DNA from: Corynebacterium flavescens
GTDB taxonomy: Bacteria > Actinomycetota > Actinomycetes > Mycobacteriales > Mycobacteriaceae
Assembly: GCF_008693105.1 (NCBI RefSeq)
Contig: NZ_VXKK01000042.1
Span: 124,001-188,000, forward strand
DNA length: 64,000 bases
Direction of reading: 5' to 3'
Position numbers and translations under genes: made by a program. Within the stretch, counting starts at the first letter, position 1. The number at the start of each line of letters is the position of its first letter. The notes below the pieces were generated by a model. That model did no database searches, was not told the DNA's origin, and saw only the letters and a list, made by a program, of their open reading frames with translations. This document shows, piece by piece, positions 9,542 through 17,930 of this stretch.

Positions 9542-9732
9542 ACAGGACCGCGGGGGAAGAATCACGTACACCACACAGAGGCGGAGATGCCAGGCGGACC
9601 CTCAACAACGGTGCTAGCCTGTTTTGTGAGCAAAAGTATGGGGCACGAGCGCTTACTCTTTCGGCGTTCCTGAGCCTCATTCTTTCTAGGCTCACCTACT
9701 TATTGTCTATCCTCTCAAGGAGTCGAAATACT

Positions 9733-9843
9733 ATGACCAGCTTGGCATTTTCTTCCTTCGGCCTGTACAACATCCTGACCCGTCTCGGTCAGATGGCTGA
9801 GATCCCTGCCCTCGAGCAGTTCATTCAGTCCCTGCCAATCTAG
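9733..9843 (+). CDS. small hydrophobic peptide 1 (36 aa), candidate cell-envelope peptide
   Basis: I do not recognise this gene. It begins ATG at 9733 with AAGGAG at 9717-9722 upstream, and encodes 36 residues rich in Leu, Phe, Ser and Ile with no recognisable signal peptide. Its core SSFGLYNILTRLGQMAEIPA is repeated, with substitutions, in the next small gene, so the two are paralogues and the match supports both being real. Size, lack of a signal peptide and amphipathic look recall the corynebacterial porins PorA and PorH encoded 1.3 kb away, which are exported without signal peptides and O-mycoloylated. A porin or pore-peptide role is only inference. Codons resemble those of neighbouring genes. 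Confidence 0.62.
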   Translation: MTSLAFSSFGLYNILTRLGQMAEIPALEQFIQSLPI

Positions 9844-9884
9844 GCCCTCATTTCTTTATCTCTACCCTTTCAAGGAGCATCCTT

Positions 9885-10019
9885 ATGTCCATCATTACTT
9901 ACGTTCTTTCTCTAGCCGCCAGCGCTGTCAGCCTGGGCCTGTCCTCTTTCGGCGTGTACTCCCTGCTGCTGGAGACCGGCAACATGGCTCCGATTCCCGC
10001 CATCGAGGCGCTTTTCTAA
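9885..10019 (+). CDS. small hydrophobic peptide 2 (44 aa), paralogue of peptide 1
   Basis: ATG at 9885 with AAGGAG at 9872-9877, giving 44 residues. The N-terminal half (YVLSLAASAVSLGL) is a hydrophobic stretch. The second half, LSSFGVYSLLLETGNMAPIP, aligns to peptide 1: SSFG, Y, L, G, MA, IPA and E are shared. It is 41 bp downstream of peptide 1 and is followed at once by a strong rho-independent terminator, so both form a compact, probably well-expressed unit. PorA proteins are 43-45 residues, the same size, but sequence similarity to the PorA at 11188-11322 is not evident. Function unknown; a mycomembrane peptide is the best guess. Confidence 0.62.
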   Translation: MSIITYVLSLAASAVSLGLSSFGVYSLLLETGNMAPIPAIEALF

Positions 10020-10030
10020 AGCACCCTTTA

Positions 10031-10064
10031 CAGCACTTCGCCCGCGCGGCGAGGTGCTGTTTTT
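10031..10064 (+). terminator. rho-independent terminator after the small-peptide genes
   Basis: CAGCAC (10031-10036) pairs with GTGCTG (10054-10059), extended by GC-rich inner pairs, and is followed directly by TTTTT. It closes the transcript carrying the two small peptides. Confidence 0.88.
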
Positions 10065-10079
10065 ATGCCTCATACAAAG

Positions 10080-10117
10080 AAACCCCGCACCTTCCAGCGC
10101 TGGAAGATGCGGGGTTT
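10080..10117 (-). terminator. terminator of ppk2
   Basis: Near-perfect inverted repeat with outer arms AAACCCCGCA and TGCGGGGTTT and an inner CTTCCAGCGCTGGAAG. Read on the minus strand it ends in GTTTCTTTG. It lies 17 bp past the ppk2 stop and back to back with the plus-strand terminator. Confidence 0.88.
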
Positions 10118-10133
10118 GCGCTATAAAGGCGGC

Positions 10134-11033
10134 TTAATCACCAATTTGATCGCGCCCGCGCTTGACGATGTTCGCGTCAGGCTCACCCACCAAGGCATGG
10201 TCCTTGTTGGTGTATTCAAACTTCGAGAGCACGTAGCGCATGGCGTTGATGCGCGCGCGCTTCTTGTCATTGGACTTGATGGTGATCCAAGGAGACTCAT
10301 CCGTATCGGTGTAGCGGAACTGCTCTTCCTTGGCGCGGGTATAGTCATTCCACTTATCCAGGGAGGCCAGGTCCATGGGGGAGAGCTTCCACTGACGCAC
10401 GGGATCGATCTGGCGAATAGCAAAGCGGGTGCGCTGTTCCTTGCGCGTGACGGAGAACCACAGCTTGGTCAAGGAGATACCCGAGCCCAAGAGCATGTTC
10501 TCCAGCATGGGAACCTCACGCAGGAACTCCGCGTGCTGGGACTCGGTGCAAAAGCCCATGACGCGCTCAACGCCGGAGCGGTTGTACCAAGAACGGTCAA
10601 AGAAGACGATCTCTCCGCCGGCTGGGAAGTGCTGAATATAACGCTGGAAGTACCAGGAGGTGGACTCACGCGGGGAGGGCTTCTCTAGCGCCACAGTGCG
10701 CGCGCCGCGGGGGTTAAGGTGCTCGTTGAAGCGCTTGATGGTGCCGCCTTTGCCGGCGGCGTCACGGCCCTCAAACAAGATGATGTGGCGCTGGCCAGTC
10801 TCCTTGGTCCAGTTCTGCCACTTCAGCAACTCAATCTGGAGTGCGCGCTTAATAACCTCGTATTCATCGCGCGACATGCGCTCTTCGTAGGGGTAATTCT
10901 CACGCCACGTCTCGATGGGCGAGCCATCCGGCATGATAAGTGAGGGGTCATCTTCATCAGAACCATCGACGACGTAGCCGTCAGTTTGCGCCAGGTCGAT
11001 CTCGGGGAGTTCGTCGTCTTTACTATGAGCCAT
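10134..11033 (-). CDS. ppk2: polyphosphate kinase 2
   Basis: PPK2-family enzyme transferring phosphate between polyphosphate and nucleotides in the cytoplasm. Walker A FEGRDAAGKGG and the following FNEHLNPRG are diagnostic, as are the lid-region PSPRESTSWYFQRY and the Walker B-like FFDRSWYNRSGVERVMGF. A TTG at 11054 is possible, but the ATG at 11033 lies seven bases after TAAACT (11041-11046, minus strand), a leaderless arrangement, so 299 residues is preferred. Its position beside porA-porH and groEL is the order I recall for Corynebacterium glutamicum. Single-domain PPK2s can act on NDPs or AMP; the substrate is not decided by these motifs. Confidence 0.93.
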   Translation of the reverse strand: MAHSKDDELPEIDLAQTDGYVVDGSDEDDPSLIMPDGSPIETWRENYPYEERMSRDEYEVIKRALQIELLKWQNWTKETGQRHIILFEGRDAAGKGGTIKRFNEHLNPRGARTVALEKPSPRESTSWYFQRYIQHFPAGGEIVFFDRSWYNRSGVERVMGFCTESQHAEFLREVPMLENMLLGSGISLTKLWFSVTRKEQRTRFAIRQIDPVRQWKLSPMDLASLDKWNDYTRAKEEQFRYTDTDESPWITIKSNDKKRARINAMRYVLSKFEYTNKDHALVGEPDANIVKRGRDQIGD

Positions 11034-11126
11034 AAGGGACAGTTTAGCGGTCAAATCACGCTATGGCCTGCTGAACCTACCAATACTCTACGTTTACCCC
11101 TCCCCTATCCCCCGCACCCACACATA

Positions 11127-11157
11127 CAAAAAGAGCCCCACCAGAAGGCGAGGCTCT
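11127..11157 (-). terminator. terminator of the porH-porA operon
   Basis: On the minus strand AGAGCC (11152-11157) pairs with GGCTCT (11132-11137), followed by TTTTTG. It lies 31 bp beyond the porA stop and isolates porHA from ppk2. Confidence 0.85.
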
Positions 11158-11187
11158 AGAAATTATCGCCGCAGCGATAAGGAGTGC

Positions 11188-11322
11188 TTAGGCGATCAGG
11201 CCGAGCAGGTCAGAAAGACCCTTAGCGAGGGTGATCAGCGGTCCGAAAGTCTCAGACAGAATCTCGAAAGCAGTGCTGATGATGGTGAATGCGCCGGAAG
11301 ACAAAGATGAAAGGTCGGTCAT
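11188..11322 (-). CDS. porA: mycomembrane channel peptide PorA-like
   Basis: 44-residue peptide with ATG at 11322 and AAGGAG seven bases upstream. No signal peptide. The sequence is amphipathic and its end, GLSDLLGLIA, closely resembles the end of C. glutamicum PorA (ADLIGLLG as I recall). It is the second gene of a two-gene unit, 44 bp after porH, and the unit lies between groEL and ppk2 as in C. glutamicum. In that species PorA and PorH form a hetero-oligomeric cation channel in the outer mycomembrane and PorA needs O-mycoloylation on a serine. Several serines near the N terminus here (SSLSS) could serve. Confidence 0.88.
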   Translation of the reverse strand: MTDLSSLSSGAFTIISTAFEILSETFGPLITLAKGLSDLLGLIA

Positions 11323-11366
11323 TTGAAACTCCTTGAAGTGTAAAAGTGATTAGGTGAAGGTTTTAC

Positions 11367-11549
11367 TTAAGCGTCAGCTTCAGAAGACAAAGACGAGAAA
11401 TCCTGAAGTGTTCCCTCTCCTACGTAGGAGGTGACCTCGAAGAGGTTCTTGAAGCCGTCGAACGCGTTCAGCCCCTCAAATACCTTGCCCCAGCCTTCCC
11501 AGGTGGTGACGAAGTTGTCGAGGTGATCGATGATGGTGGAGAGATCCAT
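11367..11549 (-). CDS. porH: mycomembrane channel peptide PorH
   Basis: 60-residue peptide starting MDLSTIIDHLDNF with TAGGAG just before the ATG. The MDLS start and LQDFSSLSS near the end match the PorH pattern (MDLS at the start, LDNFSS at the end in C. glutamicum as I recall). No signal peptide and no long hydrophobic helix. It is the promoter-proximal gene of porH-porA. Together with PorA it should form the main small-solute channel of the mycolic-acid outer membrane. Confidence 0.88.
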   Translation of the reverse strand: MDLSTIIDHLDNFVTTWEGWGKVFEGLNAFDGFKNLFEVTSYVGEGTLQDFSSLSSEADA

Positions 11550-11628
11550 GTGAACTCCTAAGTAGATCCGAGCTTGCGCCCGTATGGTTTACGGTTTTAC
11601 CGACACCCACAGCGGGCGTCACAAGAAG

Positions 11629-11658
11629 TTATTCTTGCACACCCTCAACAAAAATCAA
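11629..11658 (-). promoter_or_regulatory. porH: candidate porHA promoter
   Basis: On the minus strand TTGATT (11653-11658) and GAATAA (11629-11634) are 18 bp apart, which would give a leader of roughly 75 nt before porH. The -10 match is imperfect, so this is only a candidate. Confidence 0.35.
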
Positions 11659-11737
11659 GACGAAATTACGATTAGATTTCTTTACTGTATCGACGCTGAT
11701 TTGAAACCAGAGATAGTGAGCCAACACACAGGAACTG

Positions 11738-11780
11738 CCCAGCTTTTCCTTTAGCTGGGAAAACTAACCTTCCAAGGTTA
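11738..11780. promoter_or_regulatory. two adjacent palindromes upstream of porH
   Basis: CCCAGCT/AGCTGGG (11738-11759, 8-bp loop) is followed after five bases by TAACCTTCCAAGGTTA (11765-11780, 7-bp arms). They lie about 80-120 bp upstream of the candidate porH promoter. The second looks like a dimeric regulator site; no regulator can be named. Confidence 0.45.
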
Positions 11781-12084
11781 CATTCTCCTGAAATTAGTTC
11801 TAACTCGGTAACGTGTTGGCAACGAACTGCGATTGCGTCTTATTTGAGATCTTTTTCCTTAGACAAGTTTTTCTTAGCTTTTCAACTCCCCGACTTAGCC
11901 CATTTTGGGGGTAAGTTATGACCATTGGGCAGTTGAGGAACTCGGCCGACCGGCCTTGTTATAGATAAGACTGGGTCAAGTTGACTGTTTCCGCCACTTT
12001 TTCGTCGCAAAAGTGTTAGCGGTGTGACGCAAGTGATTTGGTGGAGGCTGGATGCGTCCCTAAAGACGGCGGCCTTAAAACGAG

Positions 12085-12123
12085 AAGAGCCGCCTTCCTA
12101 CGCTTTGCAGGAAGGCGGCTCTT
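12085..12123 (-). terminator. terminator of groEL
   Basis: 15-bp perfect arms (AAGAGCCGCCTTCCT and its complement) with a 9-bp loop. On the minus strand it is followed by CGTTTTAA. It lies 43 bp beyond the groEL stop. Confidence 0.9.
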
Positions 12124-12165
12124 GGGGAATGGGGCTTTAAGTGCCCTAGACACCCTGGGTGGGGA

Positions 12166-13848
<1,683 letters not shown>

Positions 13849-13943
13849 TTATGAGGACGACACTCGCGTCAATCTTTACGGCCGCCCGCGACGGCATGGC
13901 TGGTGAGTGCTATTCCAGCCTCAACCGTAGAGATACAGATTAT

Positions 13944-13970
13944 CTAGCACTTGCCCTTAGGGAGTGCCAA
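13944..13970. promoter_or_regulatory. CIRCE element 1 (HrcA operator) of groEL
   Basis: CTAGCACTT, nine bases, GAGTGCCAA: matches the CIRCE consensus TTAGCACTC-N9-GAGTGCTAA with three mismatches in the 18 arm positions. It lies 117 bp upstream of the groEL start codon. Confidence 0.88.
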
Positions 13971-13978
13971 CGACCATT

Positions 13979-14005
13979 CTGGCACTCGTTTAACGCGAGT
14001 GCAAG
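13979..14005. promoter_or_regulatory. CIRCE element 2 (HrcA operator) of groEL
   Basis: CTGGCACTC, nine bases, GAGTGCAAG: a second CIRCE with the exact nine-base spacer, centred 35 bp from the first. The pair suggests cooperative HrcA repression released by heat. Confidence 0.83.
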
Positions 14006-14061
14006 GTGGGACATGGAACTGACCGCATGCCCTCAGCGAACACTCATTGGGTCATAAAAAA

Positions 14062-14101
14062 TCGCCTTCCCACCACGCAAAATCTGCGTGAAGGAAGGCG
14101 A
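14062..14101 (-). terminator. terminator of the OPT transporter gene
   Basis: TCGCCTTCC (14062-14070) pairs with GGAAGGCGA (14093-14101), enclosing a second short stem CACGCA/TGCGTG. On the minus strand it is followed by TTTTTT. It lies 12 bp past the stop of the transporter and next to the groEL operators. Confidence 0.9.
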
Positions 14102-14113
14102 AGGTTTCGAGTT

Positions 14114-16102
14114 CTAATTCTCCGCGCTGGCGCGGCGCCTGGTCCAGAAGTAGACCAAGGAGATGCCGGCGACGAAGAGGATGATGCCGACGATGTCACT
14201 GAGCTTGCCGCCGGGGAAGATCTCCAGAGGGGAGGCTCCACCGGCAGCAGCGATGATGCCGGCGTTGACCACACCGAACAGGGACTCGCCCACGATAAGG
14301 CCGGTGGCCAGCAAGGTTCCCATGCGCTTTTTAAACTCGGGGCGTTCCTGCCTGGCAGCCCAGCGATCGTAGAACTTACCCAAGATGGCGCCGATGGGGA
14401 TGATGACGGTCAGCGAGACGGGCAGGTACATACCCATACCCACGGCCAGCGGGGACAGCGAGTACTTATCGGTGGTCTTGCGCAAAACCTCATCAATAAT
14501 AATAAGGACTACGCCGATGCCGACGCCGGTGAGAATAAGGTTCCAGTCCAGCGAGTTATCGAAGATGCCCGATGCCACCGAGGACATCAGCGCCGCCTGC
14601 GGGGCAGCCAAGGCATCCGGGCCGGCCCCTTCCATGCCTTGGAAGCCGAAGCCGGTGAGCATGACCTGCAGGATGGGAGGAATGACAACGGAGCCAAAGA
14701 GCACGCCGATGATGAGAGCAACCTGCTGCTTCCACGGGGTCGCGCCGACGAGCTGGCCGGTCTTGAGATCCTGCAAGTTGTCATTGGAAATGGTGGCAAT
14801 ACCGAAGACGATGGCCGCGGTAAAGAGCGTATAAGCCACGAGCGAGAGCGGCTCCGCGTCAGTTCCGCGGGTCACCGCGGCGATGAGCAGCGAGGCCACC
14901 AGCACGGCGATGATACCCACCGAGGAAATCGGGGAGTTCGAGGCGCCGATGAGTCCGGCCATGTAGCCACAGACCGAGGCAATGATGAGTCCGACCAAAA
15001 GGGTGAAGGCCACGGAGACCACAAGAAGGACACCCATGTGCTGGTGAATATCCGTGCCGGAGACGAAGTTCCACAGCAGCCCTGCGATAGGAATCATCAG
15101 CACAATGATGGCACCGATGACATAGGGGAAGGGAATATCGCGCTCAGTGACGTCGACAACTTGGCCGGCCCTGCGCTGGCGCGAGGAAGCAAAGGAGGCG
15201 CTGATGCCACGCGCAATAGGACCGGCGATCTTGATGAGGGTCCAGATGGCGGCGATGGCCATGGTGCCCACGCCGATGAAGCGGATCTCGGAAGAGAACA
15301 CGGAATCAACGACGTCGCCCAGCGCGGTGATGTCGCTGATGCCATCGACCAAACCCGAGGTGTGCATGGGCAAGAGAATGAAGAAGGAGATGACCACGCC
15401 GACGAGCATGGCAATACCAACGGGCAGGCCCACGAGGTGACCGACGCCGATGAGCGCCATGGACAGACTCGTGCCCATGGTGGTGGCGCCAGCGCCGACC
15501 TTGAAGTAGGTTGCCACGGAGCTCGCGGCCGCCTTCGTCGCGGCCAGCAGTGCCATAACGGCGGAAACGATGCCGCCCATCAGGATGACCTTGAGACCCT
15601 GGGCGTTTTCAGCGTGGTTGGCGCCATCGCCGTCATCATCACCGACGCGCAGGACCTCGGCGGCGGCGACGCCCTCCGGATAAGGAAGATCGGAACCGGT
15701 CACAAGCGCGCGACGCAGCGGAATCGAATACATGACGCCGAGGACGCCACCGATGGCACAGACCGCGGCGGTCTCCCAGAACTCGAAGCCCGACCAATAG
15801 CCCACCATGATAAGGCCCGGCAGGACGAAGATGATGGCCGAAAGGGTACCGGCGGAGGAAGCGATGGTCTGGACGATGTTGTTTTCTTTGATGTTGTGCC
15901 CGGCGAACTTGCGGAGCACAGCCATGGAAATCACCGCCGCCGGAATCGACGTGGCGAAGGTGAGCCCGACCTTGAGGCCCAGGTAGACATTAGCGGCCGT
16001 AAAGACCAAGGTTATAAGGCCACCGATGATGACGCCGCGCAGCGTGAGCTCGCGCAACGGGGTGGTCTGAGAACCAGTGGCGGAGGCAGTATCGTGCGCC
16101 AT
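14114..16102 (-). CDS. OPT-family oligopeptide transporter
   Basis: 662-residue integral membrane protein with about 15 hydrophobic helices, of the bacterial oligopeptide transporter (OPT) superfamily. Characteristic segments are TAANVYLGLKVGLTFATSIP near the N terminus, NIVQTIASSAGT, FPEG-like DLPYPEGVAAAEVL, and GASNSPISSVGIIA in the C-terminal half. The frame is open up to 16144, but the ATG at 16102 (MAHDTASATG) with AAAGGACC just before it is the likely start. The ligand (peptides or peptide-derived metal chelates) cannot be told. It is monocistronic, divergent from an M20 peptidase that could digest imported dipeptides. Confidence 0.9.
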   Translation of the reverse strand: MAHDTASATGSQTTPLRELTLRGVIIGGLITLVFTAANVYLGLKVGLTFATSIPAAVISMAVLRKFAGHNIKENNIVQTIASSAGTLSAIIFVLPGLIMVGYWSGFEFWETAAVCAIGGVLGVMYSIPLRRALVTGSDLPYPEGVAAAEVLRVGDDDGDGANHAENAQGLKVILMGGIVSAVMALLAATKAAASSVATYFKVGAGATTMGTSLSMALIGVGHLVGLPVGIAMLVGVVISFFILLPMHTSGLVDGISDITALGDVVDSVFSSEIRFIGVGTMAIAAIWTLIKIAGPIARGISASFASSRQRRAGQVVDVTERDIPFPYVIGAIIVLMIPIAGLLWNFVSGTDIHQHMGVLLVVSVAFTLLVGLIIASVCGYMAGLIGASNSPISSVGIIAVLVASLLIAAVTRGTDAEPLSLVAYTLFTAAIVFGIATISNDNLQDLKTGQLVGATPWKQQVALIIGVLFGSVVIPPILQVMLTGFGFQGMEGAGPDALAAPQAALMSSVASGIFDNSLDWNLILTGVGIGVVLIIIDEVLRKTTDKYSLSPLAVGMGMYLPVSLTVIIPIGAILGKFYDRWAARQERPEFKKRMGTLLATGLIVGESLFGVVNAGIIAAAGGASPLEIFPGGKLSDIVGIILFVAGISLVYFWTRRRASAEN

Positions 16103-16264
16103 GCCAGGTCCTTTCTTTAGATAGACAGGTTGCCGCGGCCTCAAAAAGAGACGACGACAGTTGTAGAACAGAAAAAGTCTATTCCTCTCTTACTGAGATC
16201 TCACATTGTGGGCATAAGCAGGAGGCTCGGCACCGCTGTCGGCGTGCGGGGTAGGTTAGTGACC

Positions 16265-17620
16265 ATGACTACAATTCCTGAACTAATTTCCGCAGACCGC
16301 CCGCGTATCTTCGAACAGCTCAGCGCGCTGGTCTCCTTCCCATCCGTCCACGCCGCCCCTGGGACCGAGGAGGCCAATGCAGCCGCCGCTGCCTGGGTAG
16401 CGCAGGCCTTTGAGGAGGCCGGAATCAAGATGGAAGCGATCACCACCGTCGATGGCTCAGTAGCGCTTGTGGGCGAGCGCGCCGGAGACCCCGCGGCCAA
16501 GACCGTTCTTCTCTACTCCCACTATGACGTGGTGCCCGCAGGGGATCGCGCGGCGTGGGTGAGCGATCCTTTCACCTTGACCGAGCGCGCCGCGGACGAT
16601 GGCAGCACCCGCTGGTATGGGCGCGGCGCGGCTGATTGCAAGGGCAATGTCGCCATGCACCTGGCTGCACTGCGCGCCCTTGAGACCACCGGCGGCACCA
16701 AGCTCAACCTCAAGGTTCTCATCGAGGGCTCCGAGGAGCGCGGCGGCGAAGGGCTTTCCGCCCTCATCGAGGAAAAGCCCGAGCTTTTTACTGCCGACGC
16801 CATCCTCATCGCCGATGCCGGCAACGCCAAGCTGGGCCACCCCACCTTGACCACCTCCCTGCGCGGGGGCGGGCAGATCCTCGTTACCGTAGACACGCTG
16901 GCAGCAGGCGTACACTCCGGCCAGTTCGGCGGCGCTGCCCCGGATGCGGTTAAAGCTCTCATGCGCGCACTGGATTCCCTGCATGATGAGGCCGGACGTC
17001 TGCAGATTGACGGCATTGACACCAGCGCCATCTGGGAAGGCGAGGCCTATCCGGTCGAGGATTTCCGCGCCGACGCCCAGATCCTCGACGGCGTAGACGT
17101 CATGGGCACCGAGCAGGATGCGGTGGCAGATTTCCTGTGGGCCCGCCCGGCGGTATCTATCACCGGTTTTAGCTCCACGCCCGTTGCCGAGGCCGTCAAC
17201 GCTGTGGCGCCGACCGCCAGCGCCAACCTCAACCTGCGCGTTCCCGCCACCATGGATCCGGATGCGGTCGCCGAGGCGCTGGTCAAGCACATCGAGGCGC
17301 ACGTGCCTTGGGGCGCACACGTCACGTGCGAGATCCTTGAGGTCAACCGCGGCTTCGAAACCGATCCCACCAAGCCGGCACTGGCCACCCTCGGCGAGTG
17401 CCTGGCGGAGGCTTATGGCCGCGAGGTGACCCAGATCGGCATGGGTGGGTCCATCCCCCTGACGGTGGAGCTGCAGGAGAAGCACCCCGCCGCGGAGATC
17501 GCCCTCTTCGGTGTCGAAGAGCCCAAGGCCACCATCCACTCCGCCAACGAGTCGGTTGACCCGACGGAGATTGAAAAGATCGCCATCGCGGAGGCACTGT
17601 TCCTCCAGCGCTACGCGTAG
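16265..17620 (+). CDS. M20-family dipeptidase
   Basis: Zinc-dependent cytoplasmic dipeptidase/aminoacylase of 451 residues. Metal ligands are visible in order: YSHYDVV (H-x-D, about residue 84), GAADCKGN (bridging Asp, about 121), EGSEERGGEG (catalytic and ligand Glu, about 154) and IHSANES near residue 424. The dimerisation domain lies between about 200 and 320 (HSGQFGGAAPDA). An upstream extension to 16130 is possible, but the ATG at 16265 lies seven bases after TAGGTT (16252-16257), so the gene appears leaderless. It sits divergently to the OPT transporter, which suggests joint peptide uptake and breakdown. Confidence 0.92.
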   Translation: MTTIPELISADRPRIFEQLSALVSFPSVHAAPGTEEANAAAAAWVAQAFEEAGIKMEAITTVDGSVALVGERAGDPAAKTVLLYSHYDVVPAGDRAAWVSDPFTLTERAADDGSTRWYGRGAADCKGNVAMHLAALRALETTGGTKLNLKVLIEGSEERGGEGLSALIEEKPELFTADAILIADAGNAKLGHPTLTTSLRGGGQILVTVDTLAAGVHSGQFGGAAPDAVKALMRALDSLHDEAGRLQIDGIDTSAIWEGEAYPVEDFRADAQILDGVDVMGTEQDAVADFLWARPAVSITGFSSTPVAEAVNAVAPTASANLNLRVPATMDPDAVAEALVKHIEAHVPWGAHVTCEILEVNRGFETDPTKPALATLGECLAEAYGREVTQIGMGGSIPLTVELQEKHPAAEIALFGVEEPKATIHSANESVDPTEIEKIAIAEALFLQRYA

Positions 17621-17683
17621 AGAGTAGGTGGCGCCGAACCGGTGCAAACGAGCCTATATATAACAGTATATTTAGAGTTATCT

Positions 17684-17711
17684 TTGATCAGTGTGAAATC
17701 AGTGCTAACAT
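17684..17711 (+). promoter_or_regulatory. candidate promoter of the mrp operon
   Basis: TTGATC (17684-17689) and TAACAT (17706-17711) are separated by 16 bp, in the AT-rich part of the 310-bp gap after the M20 gene. Transcription would begin near 17718. Confidence 0.55.
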
Positions 17712-17717
17712 CGGCAC

Positions 17718-17930
17718 CATTGGTAGCACCGTGATCGACTCTCCTCGCTGGTCTCGCGTGCGCTCGGGAAGTCTTTCTTAAGGCAACCGCGCGCAGCGGG
17801 AATCTCTCTTCGCACCCTCTCCGCCTGCCACGGTGGCAGTCGCTCACGGGGTCACGCCTACAGGGATCTGTAAACCGCAGTTCTTGCACCCCGCACTTCG
17901 AAACCTCGAAAAGGAGCGCAGAATACCGCC
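17718..17930 (+). other. long 5' leader of the mrp operon with stem-loops
   Basis: About 213 nt separate the candidate start site from the mrpA GTG, and no gene is supported here. CTGCCACGGTGGCAG (17825-17839) and TTCGA-AACC-TCGAA (17897-17910) can fold as hairpins. The second touches the AAGGAG ribosome-binding site at 17911-17916, so folding could affect translation. No known riboswitch class is recognised. Confidence 0.45.

Larger units (their letters stand above)
11550..12084. other. AT-rich intergenic and regulatory region upstream of porH
   Basis: 535 bp with no credible gene. It is visibly more AT-rich than its surroundings. It holds the porH promoter and long leader and two neighbouring palindromes (listed separately). 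A 41-codon minus frame from 11934 lacks a ribosome-binding site and ordinary codon use. Upstream of the palindromes I see only AT-rich DNA leading to the groEL terminator. Confidence 0.6.

Noticed and set aside
9671..9694. TGAGCC/GGCTCA hairpin after the NRPS as a terminator
   Set aside because: No T-run follows and it lies close to the small-peptide start; at most a weak structure.
9058..9843. 261-codon plus-strand frame covering the end of the NRPS and the small-peptide gene
   Set aside because: Its 3' part is the small peptide read in the same frame, but the 5' part is an out-of-frame reading of the NRPS; the separate ATG at 9733 with its own ribosome site is better.
11808..11934. 41-codon minus-strand frame upstream of porH as a further small porin
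   Set aside because: No ribosome-binding site, Lys/Arg-rich and unlike PorA/PorH; falls in AT-rich regulatory DNA.
14006..16120. 704-codon open frame on the plus strand, antisense to the OPT transporter
   Set aside because: His/Gly/Asp/Arg-rich composition with no domain; it is the mirror of a high-GC membrane protein gene, has no ribosome site, and crosses the terminator.
16457..17647. 396-codon frame antisense to the M20 peptidase
   Set aside because: Composition typical of a complement frame; the peptidase has all metal motifs.
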